Source of the DNA: Nocardia brasiliensis ATCC 700358
GTDB taxonomy: Bacteria > Actinomycetota > Actinomycetes > Mycobacteriales > Mycobacteriaceae
Assembly: GCF_000250675.2 (NCBI RefSeq)
Contig: NC_018681.1
Coordinates: forward strand, 5,952,001 to 6,016,000
Direction: 5' to 3'
DNA length: 64,000 nt
The notes beneath the pieces were generated by a model. That model saw only the letters and a program-made list of their open reading frames with translations, ran no database searches and had not been told where the DNA came from. Both the position numbers and the translations under genes were made by a program. Below are positions 43,426-57,841 of the stretch, piece after piece (position 1 is the first letter of the stretch; each line of letters begins with the position of its first letter).

Positions 43426-44075
43426 CGGGTATCACTCCCTGTCAGGCAATTCTCCAGCCGCTTCAATCCGTCCCGGATCCGGCTCTTGATGGTGGGCAGC
43501 GGCACCGCCAGGTGGTCGGCCACCTCGCTGTAGGTGCGGCCGCTGTAGTAGGCCAGCGCGACGGCCTGGCGCTGGATCTCGGTCAGCGTGTCCAGGCAGT
43601 CCAGCACCGACTGTTCGTCGAAGCGCTGCCCGACCTCCTCGGCGACCACATCGTGGTCGCGGCCCAGATGTGCTTGGCCGTACGCGAGATCGCGGGTCGC
43701 GGCGGACTGTTCCCGGCGTACCCGGTCCACCGCCCGCCGATGGGTCAGCATCATCAGCCAGCCCATCGGACTGGACAGCTTGCGGTCGTAACCCGCCGCG
43801 AGCGACCAGACCTGCAGATACACCTCCTGGGTGATCTCCTCGGCCGCGGCGTGACTGCGCAGGATGCGCAGCGCCAGGCCGAACACCCGGTGGCTGGTCG
43901 CCCGATAGAACTCGGTGAACGCGTCTCGATCGCCGGACGCCACCGTGTCCAGCAGCCCGAGCAGCCGCCGGGTCAGCACCGCCTCCTCGGGGTTTTCCCG
44001 TGGCGGACAGGACGGTCCGCCGTCGCCGCCGGTGCGGCGCAGGCGGATCGCGGTGAGCTTCGGTTCCTCCGGCAT
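43422..44075 (-). CDS. sigK: ECF sigma factor SigK
   Basis: A 217-residue ECF sigma factor. Region 2 is at about residues 50-110 (FTEFYRATSHRVFGLALRIL) and region 4 at about 150-210, with helix-turn-helix 'GRTYSEVADHLAVPLPTIKSRIRDG'. The ATG at 44075 is chosen because GGAGGTG lies just upstream; the longer frame to 44168 has no support. Pairing with RskA and a fasciclin-lipoprotein gene mirrors the mycobacterial SigK regulon (MPT70/MPT83). Confidence 0.9.
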   Translation of the reverse strand: MPEEPKLTAIRLRRTGGDGGPSCPPRENPEEAVLTRRLLGLLDTVASGDRDAFTEFYRATSHRVFGLALRILRSHAAAEEITQEVYLQVWSLAAGYDRKLSSPMGWLMMLTHRRAVDRVRREQSAATRDLAYGQAHLGRDHDVVAEEVGQRFDEQSVLDCLDTLTEIQRQAVALAYYSGRTYSEVADHLAVPLPTIKSRIRDGLKRLENCLTGSDTR

Positions 44076-44186
44076 GGTCACCTCCCCGTTCCACCGCAGG
44101 CGAGGGCGAACAGGGTAGGGATCTGCGACAGCAACACGTCGAGCTCGACTCCTGAGGGGAGGGACCATTCCGGACAGTGGGGCAGA

Positions 44187-44828
44187 TCAGGCAGCGGGCG
44201 GCATGAGCACGGTATCGATCATGTACACAGTGGCATTGGCGGTCTTGACGCCACCGCAGATCACGGACGCGTTGCCGACTTTGATGTCGTCACCGCTGCG
44301 CGCGACCGTCACGGTATCGCCCTGGACGGTCTTGTGCGTGCCCGCGATGCGATCCGGACCGACCTGGCCCGGCACCACGTGATACGTGAGGATCTTGGTG
44401 AGCGTGGCCGAGTCGGTCTTCAGCGAATCCACCGTGGCCGGATCGATTTTCGCGAACGCCGCGTCGACCGGGGCGAACACCGTGAACTGGCCGCCGTTGA
44501 GCGTATCGACCAGATTCACCTGCGGGTTGAGTTTGCCGGATACCGCCGCGACCAGCGTGGTCAGCAGCGGGTTGTGCGAGGCCGCGGTCGCCACCGGGTC
44601 CTGCGCCATCCCGCTGACCGAACCCGCACCGGTCGGCACCTGCTGGGCGTAGGCCGCACAGCCCGGGCCGACCAGATCGCCCGCGGCGGCGGCCGCGGAC
44701 GTCGTCTTCGCCGCCGAGGACGAGGGCTCGGCGGCCGTATCGGATTTATCGGACGAGCAGGCCGACGCGCCGGCCAGCGCCGCGCCGAGCACCATCGCTG
44801 CCACGACCGAACGTCGCATAACTGTCAT
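44187..44828 (-). CDS. Fasciclin-domain lipoprotein (MPT70/MPT83-like)
   Basis: A 213-residue exported lipoprotein. The signal peptide ends in a lipobox-like ASAC with Cys24, followed by a Ser/Ala-rich linker (25-48). One FAS1 domain (about 70-210) shows the H1 motif 'FTVFAPVDAAFAKI' and H2-type 'YHVVPGQ'. FAS1 lipoproteins mediate surface adhesion or host interaction in mycobacteria. The gene begins the sigK operon; a SigK-like promoter lies about 60 bases upstream. The ATG at 44828 is preferred to the longer frame because it starts the signal peptide. Confidence 0.88.
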   Translation of the reverse strand: MTVMRRSVVAAMVLGAALAGASACSSDKSDTAAEPSSSAAKTTSAAAAAGDLVGPGCAAYAQQVPTGAGSVSGMAQDPVATAASHNPLLTTLVAAVSGKLNPQVNLVDTLNGGQFTVFAPVDAAFAKIDPATVDSLKTDSATLTKILTYHVVPGQVGPDRIAGTHKTVQGDTVTVARSGDDIKVGNASVICGGVKTANATVYMIDTVLMPPAA

Positions 44829-44888
44829 CGTTGTCTTTCGCTTCCGTCGAGACGGCTCACGGCCGTGCTGGGGAGTGGACGGAACGGA

Positions 44889-44915
44889 ATTCGCCTGGCC
44901 GACAGCGGCGGATGG
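44889..44915 (-). promoter_or_regulatory. SigK-like promoter of the fasciclin-sigK-rskA operon
   Basis: On the minus strand CCATCC (44915-44910) is followed 15 bases later by GCGAAT (44894-44889), 61 bases upstream of the fasciclin ATG. CCATCC and CCGAAT with a slightly longer spacer are the elements I recall for mycobacterial SigK promoters. The match and position suggest autoregulation; not tested. Confidence 0.5.
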
Positions 44916-44949
44916 GTCGAGTTCGGGACGAGTTTCGGTCGATACAACC

Positions 44950-44989
44950 GCGTCCGGCCCGGCGGAGTGGACTCCGCCGGGCCGGACGC
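44950..44989. terminator. Perfect 19-bp stem-loop terminator after the carboxylase gene
   Basis: A perfect 19-bp inverted repeat with a two-base loop (arms 44950-44968 and 44971-44989) starts 23 bases downstream of the carboxylase stop. The arms begin GCGTCCGGCC. No U-tract follows on the carboxylase strand beyond a short T-containing stretch, as is common in actinobacteria. It separates the long carboxylase gene from the fasciclin promoter and also marks the left side of that promoter. Confidence 0.85.
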
Positions 44990-45012
44990 CGGGCTGTGCG
45001 CTACCGCCGAGC

Positions 45013-50496
<5,484 letters not shown>

Positions 50497-50735
50497 TCGA
50501 CAGTCCCTTCCTCTTCGTAGCGCCGGCACGGTCGGCCAACGGTCTTCGCGGCTCGGATCCCCGTGCTGTGCAGCTTATTCTGCGATGCGTACGCACGGCT
50601 CGCCGTGTGTGTTCGCATGCGCGATCGGTCGATGCAAGAAACGCAGGGGTGCAAAGGTTTCGGACCATAACATGCGAAGACACCACCAAACCCCCCTTCA
50701 TTCTTATTACCCGCTGGTACGCGCGCGTTACACCA

Positions 50736-51365
50736 TCAGGTGGGTGGCGCGATCTTCGCGATCGAGACCGCACCCGCCCCGGCGGTCACCGTGACGAACT
50801 GGCGATATGTGCGCACCGCGGCGTCGGGCCGGACCTCGGTGATCACCACGTCGAAGCGGCCGTCGGCCATCGGCGTGATCATCACGCAATGCTGTGTACC
50901 CGCCGGTACGGACCGGATGCCCGCGTCGATCACCGACACCGGCGGCACCGCGGCATCCGGTGTGGTCACCGCCCGCGCGTCGGACCCGGACCGGGCCACG
51001 TAGTAGGCGTACTGGAACGCGAGGATCACGTCCGGTCCCGACGCGGTCGAACCGCTGCCGTTGCCGCGCACCAGTTGGTCGCCGCGGGTCGGCTGGCAGC
51101 CGGGACCGCCGCCGAGCACCGGATCGGCGTAGGTGGCCGACTGACGCGGCGCGCCGGCCTCCGCGGTGTACACGAGCACCACCGCTACCGCGGCCATCGA
51201 TCCGGCCAGCGCGACCGTGCCGACCAACCAGGGCCGGCGCGTGCGGTAGGCGTGCCAGCGCTGCGGCCGGGGCGGGGGAATCATCCCCGGCCACAGCGGC
51301 ACGGCAGCGCGACCTCTGCCGCGACGTGCGGCGATGTGCCCCCCGGACATGTTCGACGACGACAT
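50736..51365 (-). CDS. Membrane-anchored protein of unknown function
   Basis: A 209-residue protein with a Pro/Arg-rich cytoplasmic N-terminus (1-45), one transmembrane helix (about 46-67: PWLVGTVALAGSMAAVAVVLV) and an external domain of about 140 residues. Its two cysteines ('GPGCQPTRGD', 'TQHCVMITP') could form a disulfide. The layout resembles actinobacterial type VII secretion or conserved envelope proteins, but I cannot assign a family. It stands alone between the carboxylase gene and the AfsR-like gene. Confidence 0.7.
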   Translation of the reverse strand: MSSSNMSGGHIAARRGRGRAAVPLWPGMIPPPRPQRWHAYRTRRPWLVGTVALAGSMAAVAVVLVYTAEAGAPRQSATYADPVLGGGPGCQPTRGDQLVRGNGSGSTASGPDVILAFQYAYYVARSGSDARAVTTPDAAVPPVSVIDAGIRSVPAGTQHCVMITPMADGRFDVVITEVRPDAAVRTYRQFVTVTAGAGAVSIAKIAPPT

Positions 51366-51539
51366 GACCGCCGCACCCCCTTACCGGTGCCTGCTCAGCG
51401 CAGCCGGGCACCCCTCAATGCCGTTGCGCAGTAACAACATTGCACACCCGTGCGGACCGCGCCCGGCGAATCGCCAAGAGAGACCGCACGGTCCGCGCAC
51501 GAGCGGCGGCGCGGACCGGTTCGTTGCTGCCGGACGGCA

Positions 51540-54422
51540 CTAGCCGAGCAGTTGCTCGTGCACCTGCCCCAACCGGTCGACGTAACGGCGCCAACCGAAA
51601 CCGCCGCGCGCGTAATCCGCCAGCGTCCGTTCCACCAGATCCCTTGCCGTGCGCCGGTTTCCCTCGGCCAGCGCCAACGCAGCCGAGATCGCGCGGGCCG
51701 CGAACCAGCTGGTGCGGCCCGGCTCGGTTTCGCCGTAGGCCCGCTCGAGCAGCGTGCGCGCCTCGCTCAGCGCGCCCTGGGCGATGAGCACGTCGGCCAG
51801 ATCGATATCGGCGACACTGACCTCGATACCCATGTGCGACAACGCCATTCGGCAGTGCGCCTCGGCGCTGTCCAGGCGGCCCGCGGCGAGTTCCACCCCT
51901 CCCCTGACCTGTTCGGTGAAGGCCAGCATATGCCGGTCGTCGAGTCGGCGGCTGTAATCGTCGGCCTCCGTGGCGACCTCGAGCGCCTCGTCGAACCGGC
52001 CGAGATCGAACAGCGCCCGCGCCTGGTTCGCCAGGCCGCGCGCAAGGCCCAATTCGTCGCCGAGCGCCCGATCGTATTCGGTAGCGCGCCGGTAGCTTTC
52101 GAGCGCGTCCTCGGCCAGCCCGGCGAACAGCTGCGCCGAACCGCAGGCGTCCGCGCTCGCCGACGCGCCCTGCACATAGTGCATCTCGTCGGCGCGCGCC
52201 TCGGCGGCCTGCAGCGCCTCGATCGCGCTGCGATAGCGTCCGCGCTCGACGTCGATACAGCCGCGGTTGTAGTCGATCTGCAAGACCTGCTTGGGCGCCG
52301 CGGGATCGACGAGTTCGGCCGCCTCGGCGAGCAACTCGGCGGCCCGGTCCAGCTTGCCGAGCATGATCGCGTGGAACGACCAGCAGGTCAGCGCCCGCAC
52401 CCGATGCTCGGACCGGGCGTCGACGGTGTCGATCAGCGCCTCGAAATGCCGGTTGGCCTCGCTGTACCAGGCCCGCGCGTTCCACGCCTGATGCATGGTG
52501 ATCGCCAGGCGCAGCCCGATTTCGGTGTGCGCGGTCCCCGGCGCACGGGTCATGGCGGCGAGGATGTTGGGCCACTCGGCGAAGATCGCGGCGACGCTGG
52601 CGGCGGAACTGAATCCGTCCCGGCCCTCGACCGCGCAGGCGTGATCGAGGCACCACATCGCGTGCCGCCGCTGCAGTTCGGCCGTCTCACCCGCCGCGGT
52701 GAGCCGGTGCGCGGCATGGTCGCGAACCGTCTCCAGCAGCGCATAGCGGCGGTAGTCACCGTCGGTCAGCACCGTGAGCAGGCTGCGCTGCGCGAGTTCC
52801 GCCAGCACGTCGGCGACCGCGGCCCCGCTGAGTTCGGCTGCGGGAACAACGGATTCGATCGCCTCGGGCGCGAATCCGCCGACGAAGACCGAGCTGCGGC
52901 GCAACACCGTGCGCGCGGGCGCGTCGAGCAGCTCGTAGCTCCAATCGAGTGCGGCGCGCAGGCTGGCGTGCCGGCCCGCCGCGGCATCGGGGCGGCCGCC
53001 GACGAGCAGGCGTACCCGGTCGTCGATCCGGTCCGCCAGTTGCGCGACAGTCAACGTTCTGGTGAGACCGGCGGCGAGTTCGATGCCCAGCGGCAGCCAT
53101 TCGACGGCCGCGCAGATCCGCAGCACCGCGTCGCGGTCCGGCTCGGCCAGGGGGCCGTCGACGCGTTCGGCGAACAGGTCCACGGCCGGGCGGCGGTCCA
53201 GCGCGCCGACGGGCAAGACCTGCTCGCCCGGATGATCGAGCGCGCGCTGCGAGGTGACCAGCACCGACGCCCGGTGTGCCAGCAACGCGTCGACGGTCGA
53301 AACGACCTCGGCGAGTAGGTGTTCCGCGTTGTCGAGGATCACCAGCGCGTCGGCCAGGCCAGGGGCCAGGTCGGCGAGTTCGGCACCCGGCACCGCGTCC
53401 ACACCCGCCGCCGCGGCGAGGGCGGGCACGATCTCCGCGCCCTGCGGCAGCGCCGCCAGCTCGACGAACACCACCGCACGGTCGGTACGGGCCACCACAC
53501 GGGCGGCCTCCACCGCGAGCCTGGACTTCCCGCTGCCCGCCGCCCCGACCAGCGTGACCAGTCCCGCGCCCGCCACCCGGCCGGCCAGCTCGGCCAGCTC
53601 GGCCTCGCGGCCGAGAAACGAGGTGTCCGGGCCGGGAAGGCTGCTGCCCCAGTGCTTTTCGTCTACCTCCTGGGCCTCGGGCAGGCGCAGTGCCGGATCG
53701 TGCCGCAGCATTCGATCGCGCAGCTCGATGGTCGCCGGTTCCGGCTCGACGCCGAGTCCCTCCGCCAGCGCGCCCCGCAGCCGATCCAGCACCGCCAGCG
53801 CCTCCGGCTGGCGGCCGGTGCGGTACAGCGCCAGCGCCGAGAGCCGATGCAGCGGCTCGTGCAACGGATGCGCGCCGGTCAGCCGGGACAGCTCGAGCAC
53901 GGTCTCGGCCGCGGCGCCGGCGGCCAGCGCGGCCTCGATCCGCGTGACCACGAGGGCGAGCCGCCGCCGCTCCAGCCGATCCGCTTCGAAATCGGCGAAC
54001 GGCACCCCGCGCAGATCGGCCAGGGCCGCGCCGCGCCACCACTGCAACGCCTCGGCGGCGGCCGCGCGCACCTGCGCGGTCCGGCCGGCCCGCTGCGCCA
54101 CGGCGATCCGCTCGGCGGCCACCGTCACCGCGGTCAGGTCGGTGACGGTCGCGGTGGTGGAGTAGCCGGTGGCCGAGCGCACGACCAGGCCGGCGTGCGA
54201 GCCGAGGGTGCCGCGCAAGCGCGACATCAGCGACCACAACCTTTCGACGGGCCGGCCGCCGCCGTCCTCGCCCCACAGATCCGCCACCAGCGTGGCATCG
54301 GCGATCACGGCTCCGCGCCCCAGCGCGAGCCGCACCAGCGCCGCGCGTTCGAGCGGCCGATCGATGACGATCTCGCGATCGCCGTCCCGGACGAGCACCG
54401 GGCCGAGCACCAGGATCTCCAT
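51540..54422 (-). CDS. AfsR/SARP-like regulator with NB-ARC ATPase and TPR repeats
   Basis: A 960-residue regulator. Domains: OmpR-type winged helix (about 1-95), bacterial transcriptional activation domain BTAD (about 100-245, 'HPLHEPLHRLSALALYRTGRQPEAL'), STAND/NB-ARC ATPase with P-loop VGAAGSGKSRL (about 288-298) and Walker B 'ALVILDNAE', winged helix, then TPR repeats (about 640-940). Such proteins activate secondary metabolism in Streptomyces. It is 11 kb from the biosynthetic cluster, so a link is not implied. The ATG at 54422 is the conserved start; the frame extends upstream without homology. Confidence 0.88.
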   Translation of the reverse strand: MEILVLGPVLVRDGDREIVIDRPLERAALVRLALGRGAVIADATLVADLWGEDGGGRPVERLWSLMSRLRGTLGSHAGLVVRSATGYSTTATVTDLTAVTVAAERIAVAQRAGRTAQVRAAAAEALQWWRGAALADLRGVPFADFEADRLERRRLALVVTRIEAALAAGAAAETVLELSRLTGAHPLHEPLHRLSALALYRTGRQPEALAVLDRLRGALAEGLGVEPEPATIELRDRMLRHDPALRLPEAQEVDEKHWGSSLPGPDTSFLGREAELAELAGRVAGAGLVTLVGAAGSGKSRLAVEAARVVARTDRAVVFVELAALPQGAEIVPALAAAAGVDAVPGAELADLAPGLADALVILDNAEHLLAEVVSTVDALLAHRASVLVTSQRALDHPGEQVLPVGALDRRPAVDLFAERVDGPLAEPDRDAVLRICAAVEWLPLGIELAAGLTRTLTVAQLADRIDDRVRLLVGGRPDAAAGRHASLRAALDWSYELLDAPARTVLRRSSVFVGGFAPEAIESVVPAAELSGAAVADVLAELAQRSLLTVLTDGDYRRYALLETVRDHAAHRLTAAGETAELQRRHAMWCLDHACAVEGRDGFSSAASVAAIFAEWPNILAAMTRAPGTAHTEIGLRLAITMHQAWNARAWYSEANRHFEALIDTVDARSEHRVRALTCWSFHAIMLGKLDRAAELLAEAAELVDPAAPKQVLQIDYNRGCIDVERGRYRSAIEALQAAEARADEMHYVQGASASADACGSAQLFAGLAEDALESYRRATEYDRALGDELGLARGLANQARALFDLGRFDEALEVATEADDYSRRLDDRHMLAFTEQVRGGVELAAGRLDSAEAHCRMALSHMGIEVSVADIDLADVLIAQGALSEARTLLERAYGETEPGRTSWFAARAISAALALAEGNRRTARDLVERTLADYARGGFGWRRYVDRLGQVHEQLLG

Positions 54423-54800
54423 ACGCTGCGCCGCGCCGGCCGCGGCCCCAGCGGAACCGTTGCCGCGCTTCCCCTTTCGACGTTCGCCGAGCGAAAAGCC
54501 GGTACTCGGATGGTACGCGTGATCGACGCACCCGCCGAAGAATGCCTCGCGGTGCTCGTACCGCCGCACCGCGGGTCCCCTCCACCGCATTCTCCGGCGG
54601 GAACACCCCCGAAAACAGGCGCGCGCCGCCTGCGAGATCCAGCTTGCCGGGCCGGCCTTTCCGCGACGTTTCACCCGCGTCTCACGGCTGCGGCCGCACC
54701 GCGGCATTCGCCGGTCGGGCGCGCGTGACCCGGCGATCCCGCTTAAAGTTGGGCGCGACACGCGAAGCGGCGCCCGGTTGCGGCCGGTGGCAGGAGCGAA
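54423..54800. other. Divergent intergenic region, no gene recognised
   Basis: A 378-base spacer between the AfsR-like gene (minus) and the SGNH hydrolase gene (plus). It must contain both promoters, but I see no clear -35/-10 pair and no protein-like frame: short frames here are Pro/Arg/Ala-rich and lack ribosome sites. Confidence 0.5.
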
Positions 54801-55634
54801 ATGAGCGCGGTGCGGGACAACAGCAGCGGAGCCGAGCCGGGTGCGGCGGCCTGGCGTGGCAAGCGATATGTGGCGCTGGGCAGTTCGTACGCGTCGGGAC
54901 CGGGTATCGCGCCGCGGGTGCCGGGCACGCCACGGCTGGCCGGGCGGTCGCAACGCGACTACCCGCACCTCGTGGCCGCCACCGCGGGGCTGTCGCTCAC
55001 CGATGTCACCAGCAGCGGGGCGAACTGCGATCATCTCCTGCACGCGCGACAGTTCCGGCAACCGCCGCAGCTCACCGCGGTGACACCCGAGACCGACCTG
55101 GTCACCGTCACGATCGGCGGCAACGACATCGGTCTGACGCCGTATCTGATCGCCCGGCGCCTGCCGCGCCCGCTGCTGCTGCTCCCGCCGCTGGCCGGCC
55201 TGGGCGACGCGCGCGCCGTCCGGCGGCGATTGCCGGCGGTGGAGGATCGAATCGCCGCGGTGCTGCACGCGATTCGGGAACGCGCACCCGAGGCCACGAT
55301 TCTGGTGGTCAACTATCTTTCGGTGCTCGGGCGGCGCGCGCCCACCGATTCGACGGTCGATCGCCACTATCGCGCGTTCGCCGAATCCCTTGCCGCGCAT
55401 ACCGCCGCGGCCGCCGAGCACTTCGGCGCCGAGCTGATCGACGTGCGCACACCGAGCCTGGACCACGCCGCCGACTCGGCCGACCCGTGGACGGTGGACT
55501 TCTACTTTCCTTGGCCGGGAAGGACTTACGACGGCGCACCGTGCCATCCGACCGCGGCGGGGATGGCCGCGGTCGCCGACCTCGTCGTCGGGCGGCTCGC
55601 GGCGCTGCGCCCCGCCGATCGATCACGTCCCTGA
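54801..55634 (+). CDS. SGNH/GDSL hydrolase family protein
   Basis: A 277-residue lipase/esterase-fold protein. Block I has the serine in YVALGSSYASGPG (about 23-35), the oxyanion Asn is in TIGGNDIG (about 109-116) and the catalytic His is in 'PCHPTAAGM' (about 248-256). Secreted relatives hydrolyse lipids or esters, but no clear signal peptide precedes the domain here, so it may be cytoplasmic or use a different start. AGGAG five bases upstream supports the ATG. Confidence 0.87.
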   Translation: MSAVRDNSSGAEPGAAAWRGKRYVALGSSYASGPGIAPRVPGTPRLAGRSQRDYPHLVAATAGLSLTDVTSSGANCDHLLHARQFRQPPQLTAVTPETDLVTVTIGGNDIGLTPYLIARRLPRPLLLLPPLAGLGDARAVRRRLPAVEDRIAAVLHAIRERAPEATILVVNYLSVLGRRAPTDSTVDRHYRAFAESLAAHTAAAAEHFGAELIDVRTPSLDHAADSADPWTVDFYFPWPGRTYDGAPCHPTAAGMAAVADLVVGRLAALRPADRSRP

Positions 55635-55652
55635 TTTCGCGGCTCGCCGGAG

Positions 55653-56093
55653 TCACCGCACTGCGTCGGCCTCGGCTCTCGGCGCGCGAAACGCCCGCAC
55701 GACCAGGTAGAGCAGCACACCGAGCGGGGCGAGCATGATCGTGAACGCCAGCAGCGGGCTGATCAGCAGCGCGGGCAGACCGCGCTTTCGGCTGTCCAGG
55801 AAGATCCAGCGCCCCAGGAACAGGTCGAACGCGATGAAATGCGCCCAAGCGGCCGCGGCGCCGGCGCTGCCCCCGAGCAGGACCTGTATGCCTGCCAGGT
55901 CCGCGCCGGACACGGCCGACCACACCGTCCCGAAGTCCGGCAGCACGACGATCGCATAGATCAGCATCGGCGGTACACAGATCAGCGGGGAGGCGACGAT
56001 GGCCGGCGTGCGCCGCCACCACGGGGCAAGGATCATCAACGCCCAGAACGGGGCGGCGGTGTAGAACGTGAGGTCGAACAGGAAGCTGGTCAT
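55653..56093 (-). CDS. ABA4-like (DUF4281) membrane protein
   Basis: A 146-residue membrane protein with four predicted helices (about 5-27, 32-54, 70-95, 105-130) and the family pattern 'WAHFIAFDLFLGRWIFLDS' in which the His-x6-Gly-Arg-Trp order is kept. Plant ABA4 participates in neoxanthin formation; bacterial members are uncharacterised. It overlaps the upstream membrane-protein gene by 4 bases. Confidence 0.85.
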   Translation of the reverse strand: MTSFLFDLTFYTAAPFWALMILAPWWRRTPAIVASPLICVPPMLIYAIVVLPDFGTVWSAVSGADLAGIQVLLGGSAGAAAAWAHFIAFDLFLGRWIFLDSRKRGLPALLISPLLAFTIMLAPLGVLLYLVVRAFRAPRAEADAVR

Positions 56094-57079
56094 CGGACAC
56101 CGCCGCCGGTCGAAACCAAGGCCGGTGCGGACTGCTCAGGCGGTGCCGCACCGCGCAGGATCACGACGACCGAAGTTGTTGCGGCGAGCGCGATCACGGC
56201 GAACGCGAGCAGGGTGAGCGCGTCCGGGCGCACCACCGACTGACCGCGCAGGGCCTGCCAGGTGAGCACCGCGAGCAGCGCCGCGTAGGCCACGCTGACC
56301 ACCACCAGCACGCCACGTCGCGCCGCCGCCTCGCGCAGCGCGGGCAGGCGCCGGGCCGCGAGTTCCACCGCGATCAACACCAGCGGAATCACTTGCAGCG
56401 CATGCATACCCAGGAAATGCGGGATACGCAGATCGCCGCCCACGGTGCTCCAGCCCAGGATCGGCAAGCCGGGACCGCCGTCGGCGAGACCGACGGTATG
56501 CGCGCCGCGGATCGAGCCGCCGCTGTCGAGCTGGGCCCGGGTCGGCTGGGTCATCAGCATGCCGAGCGCCGCGCCGACCACGGAAAGCACTGCGCCGGAA
56601 CGGATCGCGAAGTCTCGGGCGCGATCACGCGCGGGGCTGCGGAACAGCGCCGCGGCGGCCAGCACCGTGGCCAGCCAGACCACGATGATGGTCGAGCCCA
56701 TCGCCGACCACAGCGCGCCGTCGAGCGGGGTGGTGAAGTTGAAGTGGCTGGTGGTGCCCCGGACGATCTGGATCACGATGATCACCAGTTCGATGCCGAG
56801 GCCGATCGCGGCCACGGTGCCCGCCCACCACGCGGCCCGTCGCCAGGCGGTGAGCTGGTCGATCAGCCAGGCCCAGGTGACGGCGTAGATCAGGGTGGAG
56901 AGCGCGAATTTCACCGCCTTGGTCCAGATCGGCAGGCCGGTGAGCACGCGGTCGTCCACGATCATCCCGCCGATCGCGAAGACGGTCAGGACCGCCATCG
57001 CGGCAGCGAGCAGGAGTAACGGGCGATGCCAGCGCAGGAAGGCGAGGCGTCCGGCCGGGGGCCGGGATGCGGAGGTCAT
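56090..57079 (-). CDS. Polytopic membrane protein of unknown function
   Basis: A 329-residue integral membrane protein with about eight hydrophobic helices (for example 17-40, 50-75, 83-106, 125-147, 160-178, 222-243, 253-275, 282-305). No catalytic motif or family was recognised. It is coupled to the ABA4-like gene by an ATGA overlap and is divergent from the MerR regulator gene; its promoter carries symmetric elements, suggesting MerR control. Confidence 0.8.
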   Translation of the reverse strand: MTSASRPPAGRLAFLRWHRPLLLLAAAMAVLTVFAIGGMIVDDRVLTGLPIWTKAVKFALSTLIYAVTWAWLIDQLTAWRRAAWWAGTVAAIGLGIELVIIVIQIVRGTTSHFNFTTPLDGALWSAMGSTIIVVWLATVLAAAALFRSPARDRARDFAIRSGAVLSVVGAALGMLMTQPTRAQLDSGGSIRGAHTVGLADGGPGLPILGWSTVGGDLRIPHFLGMHALQVIPLVLIAVELAARRLPALREAAARRGVLVVVSVAYAALLAVLTWQALRGQSVVRPDALTLLAFAVIALAATTSVVVILRGAAPPEQSAPALVSTGGGVR

Positions 57080-57124
57080 GGTTCTGCTTTCGACGAGACG
57101 GGCAGACAGTGCTGAGTGCTGCTA

Positions 57125-57143
57125 TCGATAGTTGTACTATCGA
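57125..57143. promoter_or_regulatory. 19-bp palindrome between MerR gene and membrane-protein operon
   Basis: TCGATAGT-TGT-ACTATCGA has perfect 8-bp arms. It covers the probable transcription start of the minus-strand operon. A related half-copy (GATAGCTGTACTTCC, 57155-57169) lies within the neighbouring promoter spacer. Likely binding site of the divergent MerR-type regulator. Confidence 0.65.
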
Positions 57144-57148
57144 CAGAG

Positions 57149-57178
57149 ATTATGGATAGCTGTACTTCCCACTGTCAA
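57149..57178 (-). promoter_or_regulatory. Promoter of the membrane-protein/ABA4 operon
   Basis: On the minus strand TTGACA (57178-57173) and CATAAT (57154-57149) are 18 bases apart. It lies 70 bases upstream of the ATG at 57079. The -35 is a perfect sigma-70 consensus. The spacer contains a MerR-like half-copy of the adjacent palindrome. Confidence 0.6.
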
Positions 57179-57207
57179 TAGCCCCGACCTGAGAGCAGGA
57201 GTCGCCC

Positions 57208-57840
57208 ATGCGGATCGCCGAACTCAGTCGCACGAGTGGCGTGCCGCCCGCGACGATCAAGTACTACCTGCGCGAAGGCCTGCTGCCGCCCGGCCTGCGC
57301 ACCCACCACAACCAGGTGGAGTACGGCGACCAGCACGTCAACCGGCTACGCCTGATACGCGCGCTGGTCGACATCGGCGGCATCTCGATCAGCGCGGCGG
57401 GCGAGCTGATCTCCGTCCTCGACACCGGCGACCTGACCGCCCGCCAAGCCCTCGGCGAGGCCATGTACGCGCTGGGCGCCCGGCGCTCCCCGGTCGGCGC
57501 GGACCAGCAGGCCGCCGCCGAGGCCGACGTCGCCGACCTGCTCGCCCGCCGCGCATGGTCCGTCGACGACGAGAACCCGGCCCGCCACACCCTGACCGAC
57601 GTGTGCGCCGCGCTGCGCCAGCTCGGGCACGCCGACGTGATCGCGAAAATGGACGACTACGCCGCGGCCGCCGAAGCCGTCGCCGCGATCGACATCGAAC
57701 TCGTCCGCGGCGTGCCCACGGTCGAGCGCATGACCGAAACCGCCATCGTCGGAACGATTCTCGGCGACACGATGCTCTCCGCGTTACGCAGGCTCGCGCA
57801 GGAGCACGTGTCCGGCCAGGTGCTGCCGGACGAGGACTGA
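57208..57840 (+). CDS. MerR-family transcriptional regulator
   Basis: A 210-residue MerR-type regulator. The N-terminal winged helix-turn-helix is typical (residues 1-70: RIAELSRTSGVPPATIKYYLREGLLPP), then a helical effector region. No metal-binding cysteines are present, so an organic effector is likely. AGGAG seven bases upstream supports the ATG. It is divergent from the membrane-protein operon, with a palindrome and promoter in the 128-base spacer, and probably controls that operon. Confidence 0.9.
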   Translation: MRIAELSRTSGVPPATIKYYLREGLLPPGLRTHHNQVEYGDQHVNRLRLIRALVDIGGISISAAGELISVLDTGDLTARQALGEAMYALGARRSPVGADQQAAAEADVADLLARRAWSVDDENPARHTLTDVCAALRQLGHADVIAKMDDYAAAAEAVAAIDIELVRGVPTVERMTETAIVGTILGDTMLSALRRLAQEHVSGQVLPDED

Positions 57841-57841
57841 C

